In this document: positions 1 through 9,464 of the stretch, piece by piece | How the letters are laid out: each line of letters begins with the position of its first letter | Position numbering within the stretch: the stretch's first letter is position 1 | DNA from: Vibrio kanaloae | Lineage (GTDB): Bacteria; Pseudomonadota; Gammaproteobacteria; Enterobacterales; Vibrionaceae | DNA length: 64,000 nt | Direction of reading: 5' to 3' | NCBI RefSeq assembly: GCF_024347535.1 | Contig: NZ_AP025497.1 | Span: forward strand, 1,798,001-1,862,000 | The notes under the pieces: model-generated | The model's input: only the letters and a program-made list of their open reading frames with translations | Database searches by the model: none | What the model was told of the DNA's origin: nothing | Program-made: the position numbers and the translations under genes

Positions 1-2872
1 TGCTTTGATCGAGTGTGTTTACGACACCGTCATAAGTGAACTGAGTGATGGTCGCACCATCTGCACTTTGATCAGGCATTACATCAATGGTGTTGGTCGT
101 TACAGTGCCAGCAGCCAAATCTGCGACGGTTGGCTCGATGATATCTAACGTGCCGTCTTGCATGATTTGAACGTCATCACCAATAGTTACATTAAGCTGC
201 GATACCAATGAGTCATCGCCATCGCTGTCTACCGCATAAACAGGAAGTTCAAAGCTTAGATCGTTTTTATCTAGGCCATCCACATGGTCTAGCGCTTCAA
301 GTAAGGTAAAAGTGTATTCACCTAATGTAGTAGCAGAGAAACTAATGGTGAACACTGGGATTTCAGAGCCAGAACCGTTGGTAATAAAACCGATGTAAGT
401 GCCTGGGTTAGCAGAGTCTTCTTTTATCTCGACCGCAAACCCATTCGATTCCAGTGTCCCACCGACATTGAATTCAGTTGGTTCAATACGAAATTTAGCA
501 ACATCGTCACTACCAGCAGTAAAGGTAATCGTATCGGTTTGGCTCACCGCACTTCCGCTTGGAGAAGATCCATCAGCAAGATTTGTTTCTGAGAGAGTAA
601 CAGGCGGGATCAAATCAATGATTGGATCTTGGCCGTCAGTGATACTTAGCTCAAGCGTTGAAGTGTCAGTGTCGCCATCACCATCTTCAGCTAAAAATGA
701 GAACTGTTTTACAATGGTTTCACTGTTTGTGTGGTCAATATCGCGCGCAACTTCAAAACTAAAATCGCCATTTAGTGAGATGGTTACGACACCCTCAGTA
801 AAACTGAATGTTTGAGCAGCATCTGGCAGCAAGCTCTGATCTAGTGAGTAATCAACACCATCATAGTTAAAAGATTGAATTGTTGAGCCATCAGCGCCTT
901 CAAAATTAAATAGGTTGTACGAAACAACCGTATCACCAGTCAACGTTGGTTCATCGACAGAGACAACATTATCCACTAATTCAACAACATCATCTTTTAC
1001 ATTAACGAGAATTTCTGCGGCTTCTGGTGTACTCGAACCGCCAGATAGTGCAGAACGATCCCCATCCGCATCTACCGCATAAATTGGCAGTGCAAAAGTT
1101 AATAACGCATCTTCAGCGCCTTGATGAGACAGTTCTTCATAGAGGTTAAATTCATAGTTACTCAATGATGGGCTATCAATTTTTACGTCAAAGACCGTAA
1201 TTCTTGTGCCGTTTACCTCAACATAGCCTTCATAAGTACGTACGCCATTAGTTTCATCAACCAATTCGAGTAACACAACCTCACCGTTAGATATCAGTGT
1301 GCCACTAGTATTAAACTCTGCAGGTTCAAGTTCATGATGATCGATAATGTCACTATCAAAAGTCTTTGAGGTAACACTGCCACTGCCTGATACTGTCGCT
1401 GTTCCCTCCTGAGAACCGCCAACAATACCAGCTTCATCAACATCGATACTGTCGACATTGGTAATAACTGGTTTAGCACCATCTGAAATAGCGAGGTTGA
1501 TGGTATTGGTTACCACATCTTGGTCAAAATCAGTAACCGTGATTGGCAAAGAGAAAGACAGCGAATCAGTACCAACTTGCTCTATCGGTCTCAATTGCTC
1601 AAATCGATAGGTACCGTCAGTATCTAAGCTAACGGTTAAAATAACGTCACTGCTACCTTGAATTGACAGCGTGATGGTACTGCCATCAGCAGACAACGAT
1701 GCAACGGTCGCCTGATTATCGCTGAGCCACCCATCAAACTGGTCCAGTGCACTTGAATCAAATACGACTGATTGAAGATTATCACTGCCAATATTGGAGA
1801 ATGTCCCTTCGATTGGAGCATTGCTTGTTTCTACGTTATTGATATTGACACTTTCAGCAGACGGATCGACCCCATCAACCACGGCAACTTGCGCATTGAT
1901 TGGTGTTGCTAATGGGTTTCCGGCGGTGTCTTCACCTTGAATATCAAAAGTGATGTTAATTTGATCGCCTGTATAGGAAACCTGACCACCGCCAATAGAA
2001 GGTACATGGTCAATTGGCTGAGAAATCGTTGTGGTCAATGAAAGCTCAGCGTTGTTTCCAACACTAACAACATCGATGTCGATGCGTAATACTTCATCGG
2101 TGCCTTGAACACCTATGATAGAGTTCGTCGCCGCATCATAAGTAAACGTAACGGGTTGACCACTTGAGGTAATATCACTGTTTAGCTCTGTGAGTAGCGA
2201 AGCGAGAGACAGTGCTTCTGGAACAAAAGAATCAGGGGAGAGCGCTAAACTACCAGCAATAATCGTTTCGGTAGTTGTAATAGATTGGGGATAGGTATTA
2301 CCAGAAATGGAGCCTTCAGTGAGCACTTCACTGATTGATTGACCGCCCGATGAACGGGTTATTGTTCTGAACTCTTCTCGGTCTTCATCAACCGTTTGTT
2401 CTGCTAGACCTGCTGTCTCAAAAAATGTCGACGGATGAGTTTCTGTGTAGTTATAGTCAATCGTCACAAAGCCAGCGTTTGCAGAACCTAATCCGCCACC
2501 CGCAGCCGTTGCTTCTAAGATTTGGGTCGGATCGGCGCCACCTAAAATCGCTTCTTGGATTGCAGCAAATTCATCATCATCAAAATCTCCTGCATCGGCT
2601 TGCTGTAAGTCAAAATTAACTTCTCCAGCGATCGGAGCATCAGCCCACGCTAAGTCTTGATCAACACAACCAACACAATTACTTGCCACTTCAGTGACAC
2701 CGTTTGAGGTACCTAATAAAAGCTCTGCTTGGTTTGCAGTGATAACAATCTCGTTTTCACGAATAATATCGCCAACTGAAATTTTTCGTGCGCTTCCGTC
2801 AGACTTAACCGCAATGACTTCTCCACTCACTGCCTCTACAACTGCAGCTTGGCGCGAAACTTCAATACCCAT
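1..2872 (-). CDS. Retention-module, LapA-like giant T1SS adhesin (N-terminal part, cut by window edge)
   Basis: The frame stays open from the ATG at 2872 to the window edge, at least 957 residues. The N-terminus (MGIEVSRQAA) is a LapA-type retention module of about 125 residues, ending in the di-alanine motif TAAG at residues 122-125, just where LapG-type periplasmic proteases cut. After it come long beta-sandwich blocks rich in Asp, Thr, Ser and Gly of the T1SS-143 repeat type. Equivalent AVDADGD and AVDSDGD motifs fall at residues 599 and 880, a 281-residue period. By family knowledge such proteins leave through a type I secretion system, stay anchored in its outer-membrane pore and support attachment until cleaved at low c-di-GMP. 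The RTX and secretion-signal C-terminus lies outside the window. A weak G-rich SD (GGGGG) precedes the ATG. Family assignment is confident; the role in biofilm is inferred. Confidence 0.9.
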   Translation of the reverse strand, partial: MGIEVSRQAAVVEAVSGEVIAVKSDGSARKISVGDIIRENEIVITANQAELLLGTSNGVTEVASNCVGCVDQDLAWADAPIAGEVNFDLQQADAGDFDDDEFAAIQEAILGGADPTQILEATAAGGGLGSANAGFVTIDYNYTETHPSTFFETAGLAEQTVDEDREEFRTITRSSGGQSISEVLTEGSISGNTYPQSITTTETIIAGSLALSPDSFVPEALSLASLLTELNSDITSSGQPVTFTYDAATNSIIGVQGTDEVLRIDIDVVSVGNNAELSLTTTISQPIDHVPSIGGGQVSYTGDQINITFDIQGEDTAGNPLATPINAQVAVVDGVDPSAESVNINNVETSNAPIEGTFSNIGSDNLQSVVFDSSALDQFDGWLSDNQATVASLSADGSTITLSIQGSSDVILTVSLDTDGTYRFEQLRPIEQVGTDSLSFSLPITVTDFDQDVVTNTINLAISDGAKPVITNVDSIDVDEAGIVGGSQEGTATVSGSGSVTSKTFDSDIIDHHELEPAEFNTSGTLISNGEVVLLELVDETNGVRTYEGYVEVNGTRITVFDVKIDSPSLSNYEFNLYEELSHQGAEDALLTFALPIYAVDADGDRSALSGGSSTPEAAEILVNVKDDVVELVDNVVSVDEPTLTGDTVVSYNLFNFEGADGSTIQSFNYDGVDYSLDQSLLPDAAQTFSFTEGVVTISLNGDFSFEVARDIDHTNSETIVKQFSFLAEDGDGDTDTSTLELSITDGQDPIIDLIPPVTLSETNLADGSSPSGSAVSQTDTITFTAGSDDVAKFRIEPTEFNVGGTLESNGFAVEIKEDSANPGTYIGFITNGSGSEIPVFTISFSATTLGEYTFTLLEALDHVDGLDKNDLSFELPVYAVDSDGDDSLVSQLNVTIGDDVQIMQDGTLDIIEPTVADLAAGTVTTNTIDVMPDQSADGATITQFTYDGVVNTLDQS

Positions 2873-3462
2873 ATATCCCCCGAGGTCACAAAATGCTGTA
2901 TTGCCCAACATCGTGAAAATGATAGTAATAACGGTTTCAGGCTTAAATTATATTCAGAATTTATTCTCTGCATTAACAATCAATTACGTAGAATGATGTA
3001 TGTGATGCGTTAGTTCCGTTTCGCCTGTTTTCTTTATAGTTTACTTAACCTTAAGCCTAGTCTTCCTTATCCGAAATGTCATGTCTGTGCGAAGTGACTT
3101 CTTTTCACAAATCTAGGCATTCACTTTAGTTTGTTCATGGACTAAGCAAAAGTTTATAGGGTGTTGATTAGTATGCAATAAAATGCACAGCTTAATTACA
3201 CCTCAAATTTTTATAACTATATACAGTAATCAGATTGATAAATCATTACCAAATATGGGGTATTAACTCGGGTGAGCTATACGCTCATAACAAAGAAAAA
3301 GTAAGTCTCAAATTTGAGACAACATGCAGAACAAAGTCGATATAATTGCAATCAAAGTTAGTAAAACAAGCTGCATATACCGTAATTATTGGGGTATTAA
3401 ATCTCGCTGTAAAAAACGAACTCACTTCTAAAGGTTCGCGACTTTGCCTCCATACACAAACT
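2873..3462. other. AT-rich intergenic region upstream of the adhesin
   Basis: About 590 bases without a credible gene lie between the adhesin start and the speB terminator. The stretch is AT-rich, as expected for a long regulatory region of a biofilm gene. It contains one perfect 16-base palindrome at 3305-3320, listed separately. Short open frames here have no ribosome binding site and no recognisable protein. Confidence 0.6.
3305..3320. repeat. Perfect 16-bp palindrome GTCTCAAATTTGAGAC
   Basis: The sequence reads the same on both strands without a spacer, so it suits a dimeric DNA-binding protein better than an RNA hairpin. It lies about 430 bases upstream of the adhesin start and about 215 bases downstream of speB. 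I do not recognise the cognate regulator. Confidence 0.5.
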
Positions 3463-3493
3463 AAAAAGCCCACCAAGTTAAACCTGGTGAGCT
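3463..3493 (-). terminator. Rho-independent terminator of speAB
   Basis: Read on the minus strand, a 9-bp stem (AGCTCACCA with TGGTGGGCT, one G-T pair) is followed by a run of five T. It lies about 40 bases after the speB stop. Confidence 0.8.
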
Positions 3494-3534
3494 TGTGAAT
3501 CAGTATGCAGTGTTATGTGCTTTGCTATAAAAGA

Positions 3535-4464
3535 TTATGACTTAGCCAGGCGATTCGCCGTCCAAACATAAAGCAATTCAAGAGCAATCGTAGCGCCAGC
3601 CAATGCCGTAATCTCGCTTTGGTCATACGCTGGAGAAACTTCTACAACGTCCATACCAACCATGTTGATTCCTTGTAGACCACGGATAATTTTCAGAACT
3701 TTGTCTGAATTCAAACCACCGCATACCGGAGTACCTGTCCCCGGAGCAAAAGCAGGATCGAGACAATCGATATCAAACGTTAGGTAAACTGGCTTATCAC
3801 CAACAATGTCTTTCACTTGAGCAATGATCTCGTCCACGTTCATGTCGTTCGCTTGCATCGCGTTAATAACGTTAAAGCCGTGGCCTTCCTGCTTGTACTC
3901 TGTACGAATACCAATTTGCACTGAATGTTCAGGCGAAATTAAACCTTCATTTGGCGCATGGTAGAACATAGTACCGTGATCGTAACGACTGCCCTGACTG
4001 TAAGTGTCAGTGTGCGCGTCGAAGTGAATCAGAGCCATCTCACCGTACTTCTTGCCGTATGCTCTAAGCAAAGGCAGTGTAATGAAGTGATCGCCACCTA
4101 AACCTAACAGCGTTTTACCACTGTTTAGAATCGCATCAGCAGCCGCTTCTAAACGCTGAGTTAAATCTTCAGCATCACCGCAATCAAACACAAGATCGCC
4201 AGCATCAATCACTGAGGTATATTCAAATACATTGAAGTCCCAAGGAAACTTTTTGCCTTCCCACGCCAAGTTTACAGACGCACGACGAATCGCATCCGGT
4301 CCCATACGAGCACCCGGACGACCAGACGTCGCCATATCTAACGGCGCGCCCAACACAACCACATCAGCGTCGTTGTCGATTGGGTTTTGAACTAATGGAC
4401 GACGCATGAACGTCATCGCATTGGAGTACAACGAGTAATCTGGTTTGGTAAATAGATCTTTCAT
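3535..4464 (-). CDS. speB: Agmatinase
   Basis: SpeB hydrolyses agmatine to putrescine and urea in the cytoplasm. The 309-residue protein has the ureohydrolase (arginase-family) metal-binding signatures in order: GGDHF in the middle, then HFDAHTDTY, then [16 protein letters not shown], which together hold the two Mn ions. Length agrees with E. coli SpeB (306). Its ATG shares one base with the speA stop codon (TAATG), so the two are almost certainly co-transcribed and probably translationally coupled. Together they form the arginine decarboxylase route to putrescine. A terminator follows the gene. Confidence 0.95.
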   Translation of the reverse strand: MKDLFTKPDYSLYSNAMTFMRRPLVQNPIDNDADVVVLGAPLDMATSGRPGARMGPDAIRRASVNLAWEGKKFPWDFNVFEYTSVIDAGDLVFDCGDAEDLTQRLEAAADAILNSGKTLLGLGGDHFITLPLLRAYGKKYGEMALIHFDAHTDTYSQGSRYDHGTMFYHAPNEGLISPEHSVQIGIRTEYKQEGHGFNVINAMQANDMNVDEIIAQVKDIVGDKPVYLTFDIDCLDPAFAPGTGTPVCGGLNSDKVLKIIRGLQGINMVGMDVVEVSPAYDQSEITALAGATIALELLYVWTANRLAKS

Positions 4465-6371
4465 TAAGAATCCTCAAGATAGGTGTAACCCATCAAGCCT
4501 TGCTCTAACTCTTCAAGTACGCTTTGCTGCTCTTGCTCTGGTACTTTTGCCGTTACCAATTCTTTGTAGTTCTGACGAATTAGGTCCATATCAATGTGAA
4601 CATAACGCATCATGTCTTCAACCGTGTCGCCTTCGTTGATGTAGTCGATGTTTGCTTCGCCGCTCTCATCGACATTCACCACGACACTGTGCGTATCACC
4701 AAATAGGTTATGCATATCACCCAAGATCTCTTGGTACGCCCCTACCAGGAAGAAGCCCATTAGATATGGTTCATCTGGGTTCCACGCAGGTACTGGCAAT
4801 GTTGTTTCGATACCTTGGCCATCAACATACTGGTCAATCGTACCGTCAGAATCACATGTGATATCCAGTACTACCGCGCGTCGCTCGTCCGCATTATCCA
4901 AACCGCTCAGTGGCAACACAGGGAACACCTGCTCGATACCCCACGCGTCTGGCAGCGATTGGAACAACGAGAAGTTCACGAAGAACTTATCAGCCAAACG
5001 CTCGCTCAACTCATCCAAGATTGGACGGTGGTAGCGGTTCTTAGTACTCATTCGAGAGCTAAGTTCGTAGTTAATACGCAAAGACATCTGTTCTGCCCAA
5101 GCACGATGCTGAAGGTTCAGCATGCCTGTCGCAAATTGGTTGTGTGCTTCTGCGATATCACTTTGCGTGTCGTTGTAGATCTCAATTAGCGCGCGGTCAT
5201 CATTACCTGCATCTAACTCCAAGAAGTTCTTCCACATGTTGTTTAGCAACAGTGGTGCGTCTGCGTCTGGCGCCGCCATGTCTTCTGGCGAGTAGCTTTC
5301 GGTACCAATCACGTTAGTCACTAGTACTGCATGGTGCGCAGTCAGTGAACGACCAGATTCCGAAATAATCACAGGCTGTGGTTGATTGTAGAGTTTACAA
5401 ATATCCCCTACTGTCATCACGATGTTGCGAGCGTACTCAAGCAAGCCGTAGTTCATTGAGTTTGAAGATTGACTGCGTGTGCCGTCGTAATCGACCGCCA
5501 AACCACCACCCACATCTAGGTACTTCAGTTGAGCACCTATATCACGCAGTTCACAGTAAAAACGAGCCGCTTCACTCACACCATTTCGCACATCACGAAT
5601 ATTCGCCATTTGCGAGCCAAGGTGGAAATGCACTAGCTCTAAAACATCCAGTTGATCTTCTGCTTTCAAGCGTTCGATAACGGTAAGCACTTGTGATGCA
5701 GACAAGCCAAACTTCGACTTCTCACCACCACTTGCTTGCCATTTACCCGCGCCTTGAGAAGCAAGACGAATGCGTAAACCTAAACGAGGTTTCACGCCAA
5801 GCGCTTTTGCTTCAGAAAGGACAAGATCAAGCTCTGACAACTTCTCTAAAACGATGAATACTTTGTGGCCTAGTTTTTCGCCAATAAGCGCAAGACGGAT
5901 GTATTCTCTGTCTTTATAACCATTACAAACGATCACTGAGCTCGCTTTTTGAGCCAGCGCCAATACCGCTAATAGTTCAGGTTTGCTGCCCGCCTCTAGA
6001 CCTAATTGCTTCTGCTCTAATTGAGCTTGGCTTGCTAAGATCTCGTCAACCACTTCTTTTTGTTGGTTAACTTTAATCGGGTAAACAAGTAGGTAACGGT
6101 TATCGTACTGATATTCGTCGATCGCTTGGTTGAATGCGTTACAGATATTGTGCACACGTTGATGCACTATTTGAGGAAAACGCACAAGAGCAGGCAAACC
6201 AATATTTCGCTGCTCTAACTGTTTTACGATCTGACTTAGCGGAACTTGATGATCGGTTTCGCTCGGTGAGACATACACCTCACCGTTATCATCAATTCCA
6301 TAAAAACCTTGGCTCCAGTGCTTTACATTATACTCAGCACGGATGCGTTCCAAATTAACCGAATTTTCCAA
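4464..6371 (-). CDS. speA: Biosynthetic arginine decarboxylase
   Basis: SpeA converts arginine to agmatine with PLP and Mg. The fold is visible from the PLP-lysine segment near VYPIKVNQQ, through the HFHLGSQ and [12 protein letters not shown] motifs, to the C-terminal CDSDGT that supplies active-site Cys and Asp residues. I chose the TTG at 6371 ([16 protein letters not shown], 635 residues). An SD TGAGGT at 6380-6385 lies 8 bases before it, and homology starts there. An ATG at 6443 in the same frame would add a hydrophobic stretch that does not look like SpeA. The gene is followed without a gap by speB. Confidence 0.93.
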   Translation of the reverse strand: MENSVNLERIRAEYNVKHWSQGFYGIDDNGEVYVSPSETDHQVPLSQIVKQLEQRNIGLPALVRFPQIVHQRVHNICNAFNQAIDEYQYDNRYLLVYPIKVNQQKEVVDEILASQAQLEQKQLGLEAGSKPELLAVLALAQKASSVIVCNGYKDREYIRLALIGEKLGHKVFIVLEKLSELDLVLSEAKALGVKPRLGLRIRLASQGAGKWQASGGEKSKFGLSASQVLTVIERLKAEDQLDVLELVHFHLGSQMANIRDVRNGVSEAARFYCELRDIGAQLKYLDVGGGLAVDYDGTRSQSSNSMNYGLLEYARNIVMTVGDICKLYNQPQPVIISESGRSLTAHHAVLVTNVIGTESYSPEDMAAPDADAPLLLNNMWKNFLELDAGNDDRALIEIYNDTQSDIAEAHNQFATGMLNLQHRAWAEQMSLRINYELSSRMSTKNRYHRPILDELSERLADKFFVNFSLFQSLPDAWGIEQVFPVLPLSGLDNADERRAVVLDITCDSDGTIDQYVDGQGIETTLPVPAWNPDEPYLMGFFLVGAYQEILGDMHNLFGDTHSVVVNVDESGEANIDYINEGDTVEDMMRYVHIDMDLIRQNYKELVTAKVPEQEQQSVLEELEQGLMGYTYLEDS

Positions 6372-6858
6372 TTCTAGAGACCTCACACTATAGGGCCATC
6401 GACAGAATATACCTCTTTGGAATAGCGAGGTATAACCCAACAAAAAACGTTCAAAAACGATTTGTTGGCTGCATTAACCGATATTATTAAGAGCGAGTCC
6501 AACCATTGATATTTGTGGTGACGATTATGTTTTTTTATCGACAGATCGACTTAAAGTGACAGGTAAGGAATTACAAGGTTTTAGGGTAAAAAACAGGCTG
6601 AAGCGCATTAAATATAAAGCAATTTCTCACATTAAATTAGGGAGAAAAATGTGCAGGAACCATAAGATTTTTAGTAAATTGAGTGAGGTTAAGTCAGAAT
6701 TGTGACAAATATAAGCACTTCATAATCTGAACTCTCGTTATCACCAACACAGCTTGTATCCCGCGATTCGATGCCGATAAACACTTCATTCTTCCTACTA
6801 GAACTCGCTCACTTCAATGTTGTGACCGCTCAATTTTTGAACTTTTCTCGCGCATATC
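6372..6858. other. Intergenic region between divergent speA and aldehyde dehydrogenase genes
   Basis: About 490 bases must carry the speA promoter on the minus strand and upstream sequence of the aldehyde dehydrogenase on the plus strand. I see no convincing gene. One possible 18-codon frame at 6649-6705 has a good SD (AGGGAG) and is discussed among the rejected items. Confidence 0.5.
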
Positions 6859-6887
6859 TTGTATTCGATTCGATCTTCTTGTAATTT
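6859..6887 (+). promoter_or_regulatory. Sigma-70-type promoter of the aldehyde dehydrogenase operon
   Basis: A -35 like TTGTAT (6859-6864) and a -10 like TAATTT (6882-6887) are separated by exactly 17 bases. The predicted transcription start falls inside the inverted repeat at 6891-6910. Confidence 0.5.
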
Positions 6888-6890
6888 TAA

Positions 6891-6910
6891 CTGACCAACC
6901 AATCGGTCAG
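6891..6910. promoter_or_regulatory. Probable TetR-family operator
   Basis: CTGACC and GGTCAG arms flank an 8-base centre, giving a 20-base dyad typical of TetR-family operators. It begins three bases after the predicted -10 box and lies 21 bases before the aldehyde dehydrogenase ATG. The TetR gene at 8365 in the same operon is the obvious candidate repressor, implying autoregulation. Confidence 0.6.
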
Positions 6911-6931
6911 CCTTCGAATTTAGGGGATACT

Positions 6932-8368
6932 ATGAGCCATAATCTAGACCTTGAACCAAACACGTCGAGCACCAACGACATGGATCAAATGTTCAACCGA
7001 CAAAAAGATCACTACCGCAATAACGTTAATCCTACGCTTGAGCAGAGAAGAGAAAACCTCTCAGTATTAAAAGCGTTGTTAATGCGCTATCAAGAGCAAT
7101 TGATTGAGGCAGTATCTGAAGATTATGGCCATCGAGCAAAGCACGACAGCTTGATTGCTGATATCACCCCTTCTCTTCACCAGATCAATTACAGCGTGAA
7201 GAACCTTAAGAAGTGGTTGAAGCCATCACGCCGCAAAGCTGGTTTGATGCTAACGCCAGCAAAGATCACGGTTCATTATCAGCCAGTGGGCGTTGTGGGT
7301 ATCATTGTTCCTTGGAACTTCCCAGTCATGCTCTCTTTAGGCCCTCTGATCACAGCGTTAGCAGCCGGCAACACATCGATGCTCAAGATGTCGGAGTTTA
7401 CTCCAGCAACCAACCGAGTTTTAAAAGCGATGTTGGCCGAAGGCTTTAGTGAAGATCAGGTTGCGATTATCGAAGGCGAAGCTGACGTTTCCGCTAAATT
7501 TAGCCAACTGCCGTTTGACCATCTCCTTTTCACAGGCTCAACCGCTGTGGGTAAACACGTTATGAGAGCAGCGGCTAACAACTTAACACCAGTTACCCTG
7601 GAGTTAGGCGGCAAATCTCCAACCATCATTGCCCCTGATTTTGATGTAGCTGACGCTGTTGAACGTATCCTGTTTGCAAAAAGCTTAAACGCTGGCCAGA
7701 TATGTGTAGCGCCTGATTACATCTTATTGCCGCGAGAAAAATCGGACGAGTTCATCACAGCCTATAAGCGTTATTTCAAGAAGCTTTATAAAGCCGGTAT
7801 TGAGAGCAAAGACTTAACCTCAGTGATCAACATGCGCCAATACAATCGCTTGAAAGGTGTCATTGAAGACGCACAAGCCAAAGGCGCGGTTATTCACACG
7901 GTAACCGAACAAGCACAAGACGATGTAAACCACAGAATGACGCCGCACCTTCTCACCGAAGTGAACGATAAGATGCTCGCTATGCAAGAAGAGCTGTTTG
8001 GTCCTGTTTTGCCTATCGTTCCTTATGATTCCATCGAAGAAGCAATCAACTACATCACAGAGAGAGAACGCCCACTGGCTCTGTACCTAATGAGCCATAA
8101 TAAAGAAACCCAAGACAAGTTTTTATCAGACACGCACTCTGGCGGCGTGTGTATTAATGATTCTTTGGTGCATGTGGCTGCAGAAGACGCGCCGTTCGGT
8201 GGTATCGGCCCTTCAGGCATGGGACACTATCACGGCATTGAAGGCTTCAAGACGTTTAGCCATGCCAAAACCGTTCTAAGTAGAGGAAAAATCAACTTCA
8301 CCAAGTTAATGCATCCTCCTTACAACAACCCAATCAAGAAACTGATGTTCAAAGTACTCAATAGATGA
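6932..8368 (+). CDS. NAD(P)-dependent aldehyde dehydrogenase, coniferyl-aldehyde type
   Basis: This 478-residue cytoplasmic enzyme oxidises an aldehyde to the acid. The core motifs are present: VPWNFPV, FTGSTAVGK in the nucleotide-binding part, the general-base glutamate in TLELGGKSP, and the catalytic cysteine in GQICVAPDY. The short length, the APDY after the cysteine and the tail resemble the coniferyl aldehyde dehydrogenase subgroup, which acts on hydrophobic or aromatic aldehydes. The real substrate cannot be read from sequence. The SD AGGGG precedes the ATG by 6-7 bases. The stop overlaps the start of the TetR gene (ATGA), so the two form one operon behind a dyad operator. Confidence 0.9.
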   Translation: MSHNLDLEPNTSSTNDMDQMFNRQKDHYRNNVNPTLEQRRENLSVLKALLMRYQEQLIEAVSEDYGHRAKHDSLIADITPSLHQINYSVKNLKKWLKPSRRKAGLMLTPAKITVHYQPVGVVGIIVPWNFPVMLSLGPLITALAAGNTSMLKMSEFTPATNRVLKAMLAEGFSEDQVAIIEGEADVSAKFSQLPFDHLLFTGSTAVGKHVMRAAANNLTPVTLELGGKSPTIIAPDFDVADAVERILFAKSLNAGQICVAPDYILLPREKSDEFITAYKRYFKKLYKAGIESKDLTSVINMRQYNRLKGVIEDAQAKGAVIHTVTEQAQDDVNHRMTPHLLTEVNDKMLAMQEELFGPVLPIVPYDSIEEAINYITERERPLALYLMSHNKETQDKFLSDTHSGGVCINDSLVHVAAEDAPFGGIGPSGMGHYHGIEGFKTFSHAKTVLSRGKINFTKLMHPPYNNPIKKLMFKVLNR

Positions 8369-8943
8369 TCACCAAAAGACAAAAAATCCTAGATGCTGCG
8401 CTCCTGCTCTTCTCTCAACAAGGGCTAGAGGGCACATCTACCGGACAAATAGCGAAAACAGCCGGCGTGGCAAAAGCGACGTTGTTCCACCACTTCGAAA
8501 ACAAATCTCTATTGATTGATGAACTGTTTCGCGAGCTGAAGCTAGAGCTATTCTCGACCCTTCAACCGCACACTGATGTGGTAGTAGAAGATCGCTACCA
8601 AGCCTTTAAGTTCATGTGGTTCACAGGGATTGAGTGGGCATTAGAGAATCCAGTTGCGATGAAGTTCTTCACCAATGTTCATTTCGACCCAACGACTCAA
8701 ACTCGAGAAGTGATTGTTTCACAGATGTTCGCATCGTTAGACGAGATCATTTTGAAAGGGCAAGAGGATGGTGAATTAATGGTGTTAGACATTAACCTTG
8801 TGAGGCACTTCATCCATAGCCACTTTCTGATTTGTGCAAACTGGCTGATTGAACAAAGCAAGTCTCCACCAGAGCAAACATCGAAGTACATCAACGATAG
8901 CTTTGATATGTGTTGGCGCGCCGTTGGTGGGCAAACCAAGTAG
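8365..8943 (+). CDS. TetR-family transcriptional regulator
   Basis: The 192-residue protein begins with a classic TetR helix-turn-helix at about residues 20-50 (TSTGQIAKTAGVAKATLFHHF) and continues into an all-helical ligand domain. It overlaps the aldehyde dehydrogenase gene by four bases (ATGA), which implies translational coupling. By family knowledge TetR proteins repress their own operon until a small ligand binds, here perhaps an aldehyde or related hydrophobic compound. The likely operator is at 6891-6910. The operon ends at the hairpin near 9040. Confidence 0.92.
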   Translation: MITKRQKILDAALLLFSQQGLEGTSTGQIAKTAGVAKATLFHHFENKSLLIDELFRELKLELFSTLQPHTDVVVEDRYQAFKFMWFTGIEWALENPVAMKFFTNVHFDPTTQTREVIVSQMFASLDEIILKGQEDGELMVLDINLVRHFIHSHFLICANWLIEQSKSPPEQTSKYINDSFDMCWRAVGGQTK

Positions 8944-9032
8944 CTTTAGCTTTAAGTCCAAGGCTCTAAACTCTAAGTTCTAAGCCCAAAGATATAAGTT
9001 CTAGACTCAACTTATTTCCAATAATGATCACT

Positions 9033-9056
9033 AAAGCGCCACACAGGCGCTTTAAT
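9033..9056 (+). terminator. Terminator after the aldehyde dehydrogenase/TetR operon
   Basis: AAAGCGCC (9033-9040) pairs with GGCGCTTT (9046-9053) across a 5-base loop, followed by AATTATTT. The stem is perfect; the T tract is modest. Confidence 0.7.
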
Positions 9057-9255
9057 TATTTGAACACAATTTAATCACCTCAACATATTGACTCAGAGTA
9101 CTTTCTTTCAGTACCATCCCACCATCATTTCAAAAGAGAATAACGCCATAATGAAGTACTAACATCCTGACATCCGATTTATTTTTATAAAAATCATTTG
9201 GACACTCGGGGTTAGTGGGCGTTACTTCGTCATCTATTTTCGCGACAAATCAAGC

Positions 9256-9295
9256 TCTTAAAGATCCGTTTTTTGACAAACACACATCTTTAAGA
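9256..9295. repeat. 10-bp inverted repeat upstream of the ABC-F gene
   Basis: TCTTAAAGAT (9256-9265) is repeated inverted as ATCTTTAAGA (9286-9295) across 20 bases. The spacer contains TTGACA (9273-9278), a perfect -35 word, but I find no matching -10 at the right distance. It could be a pair of operator sites around a promoter. Confidence 0.4.
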
Positions 9296-9378
9296 TCAGT
9301 ACCTCAAAGACAGAAATCAGATCAACACCCTATTTCCTATCTTTGATTGGCATACTACCTAAGTAACGTCTTTGGCGA

Positions 9379-9457
9379 TCTATACATAGAATTCTGTGTA
9401 GGGTTCTGTATAGAAAAAGCGCCTCACCCCTTTTACTCGTTTACACGTAAAGGGAGG
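9379..9457 (+). promoter_or_regulatory. Structured 5' leader of the ABC-F gene, including an SD-masking hairpin
   Basis: Two hairpins follow each other. In the first, TCTATACATAGAA (9379-9391) pairs with TTCTGTATAGA (9404-9414) with one bulged T. A second near-copy, TTCTGTGTAG at 9392-9401, can compete for the same arm. In the second, CCTC and CCTTTTAC words at 9422-9436 pair with GTAAAGGGAGG (9447-9457), which contains the whole Shine-Dalgarno sequence AGGGAGG. Such an arrangement suits translational or transcriptional attenuation, as known for several antibiotic-responsive ABC-F genes, but no function is shown here. Confidence 0.45.
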
Positions 9458-9464
9458 TATTTCT

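Larger units (their letters stand above)
8944..9464. other. Intergenic region: operon end and structured ABC-F leader
   Basis: The first 100 bases hold low-complexity, partly repeated words around TCTAAG and a terminator at 9033-9056. The rest is the upstream region of the ABC-F gene and holds three separate inverted repeats (9256-9295, 9379-9414, 9422-9457). I see no protein gene here. Confidence 0.6.

Noticed and set aside
399..815. Plus-strand frame inside the adhesin
   Set aside because: It is the opposite-strand reading of the repeat region of the giant adhesin; such frames arise from its biased codon use.
3285..3476. Minus-strand frame of 63 codons between the adhesin and speB
   Set aside because: It lies in AT-rich DNA, starts next to the speB terminator and lacks a ribosome binding site.
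6649..6705. 18-codon frame with a good SD (AGGGAG) upstream of the aldehyde dehydrogenase
   Set aside because: The SD is attractive, but the peptide has no recognisable feature, and no terminator or leader-type structure follows it. I cannot tell it from chance.
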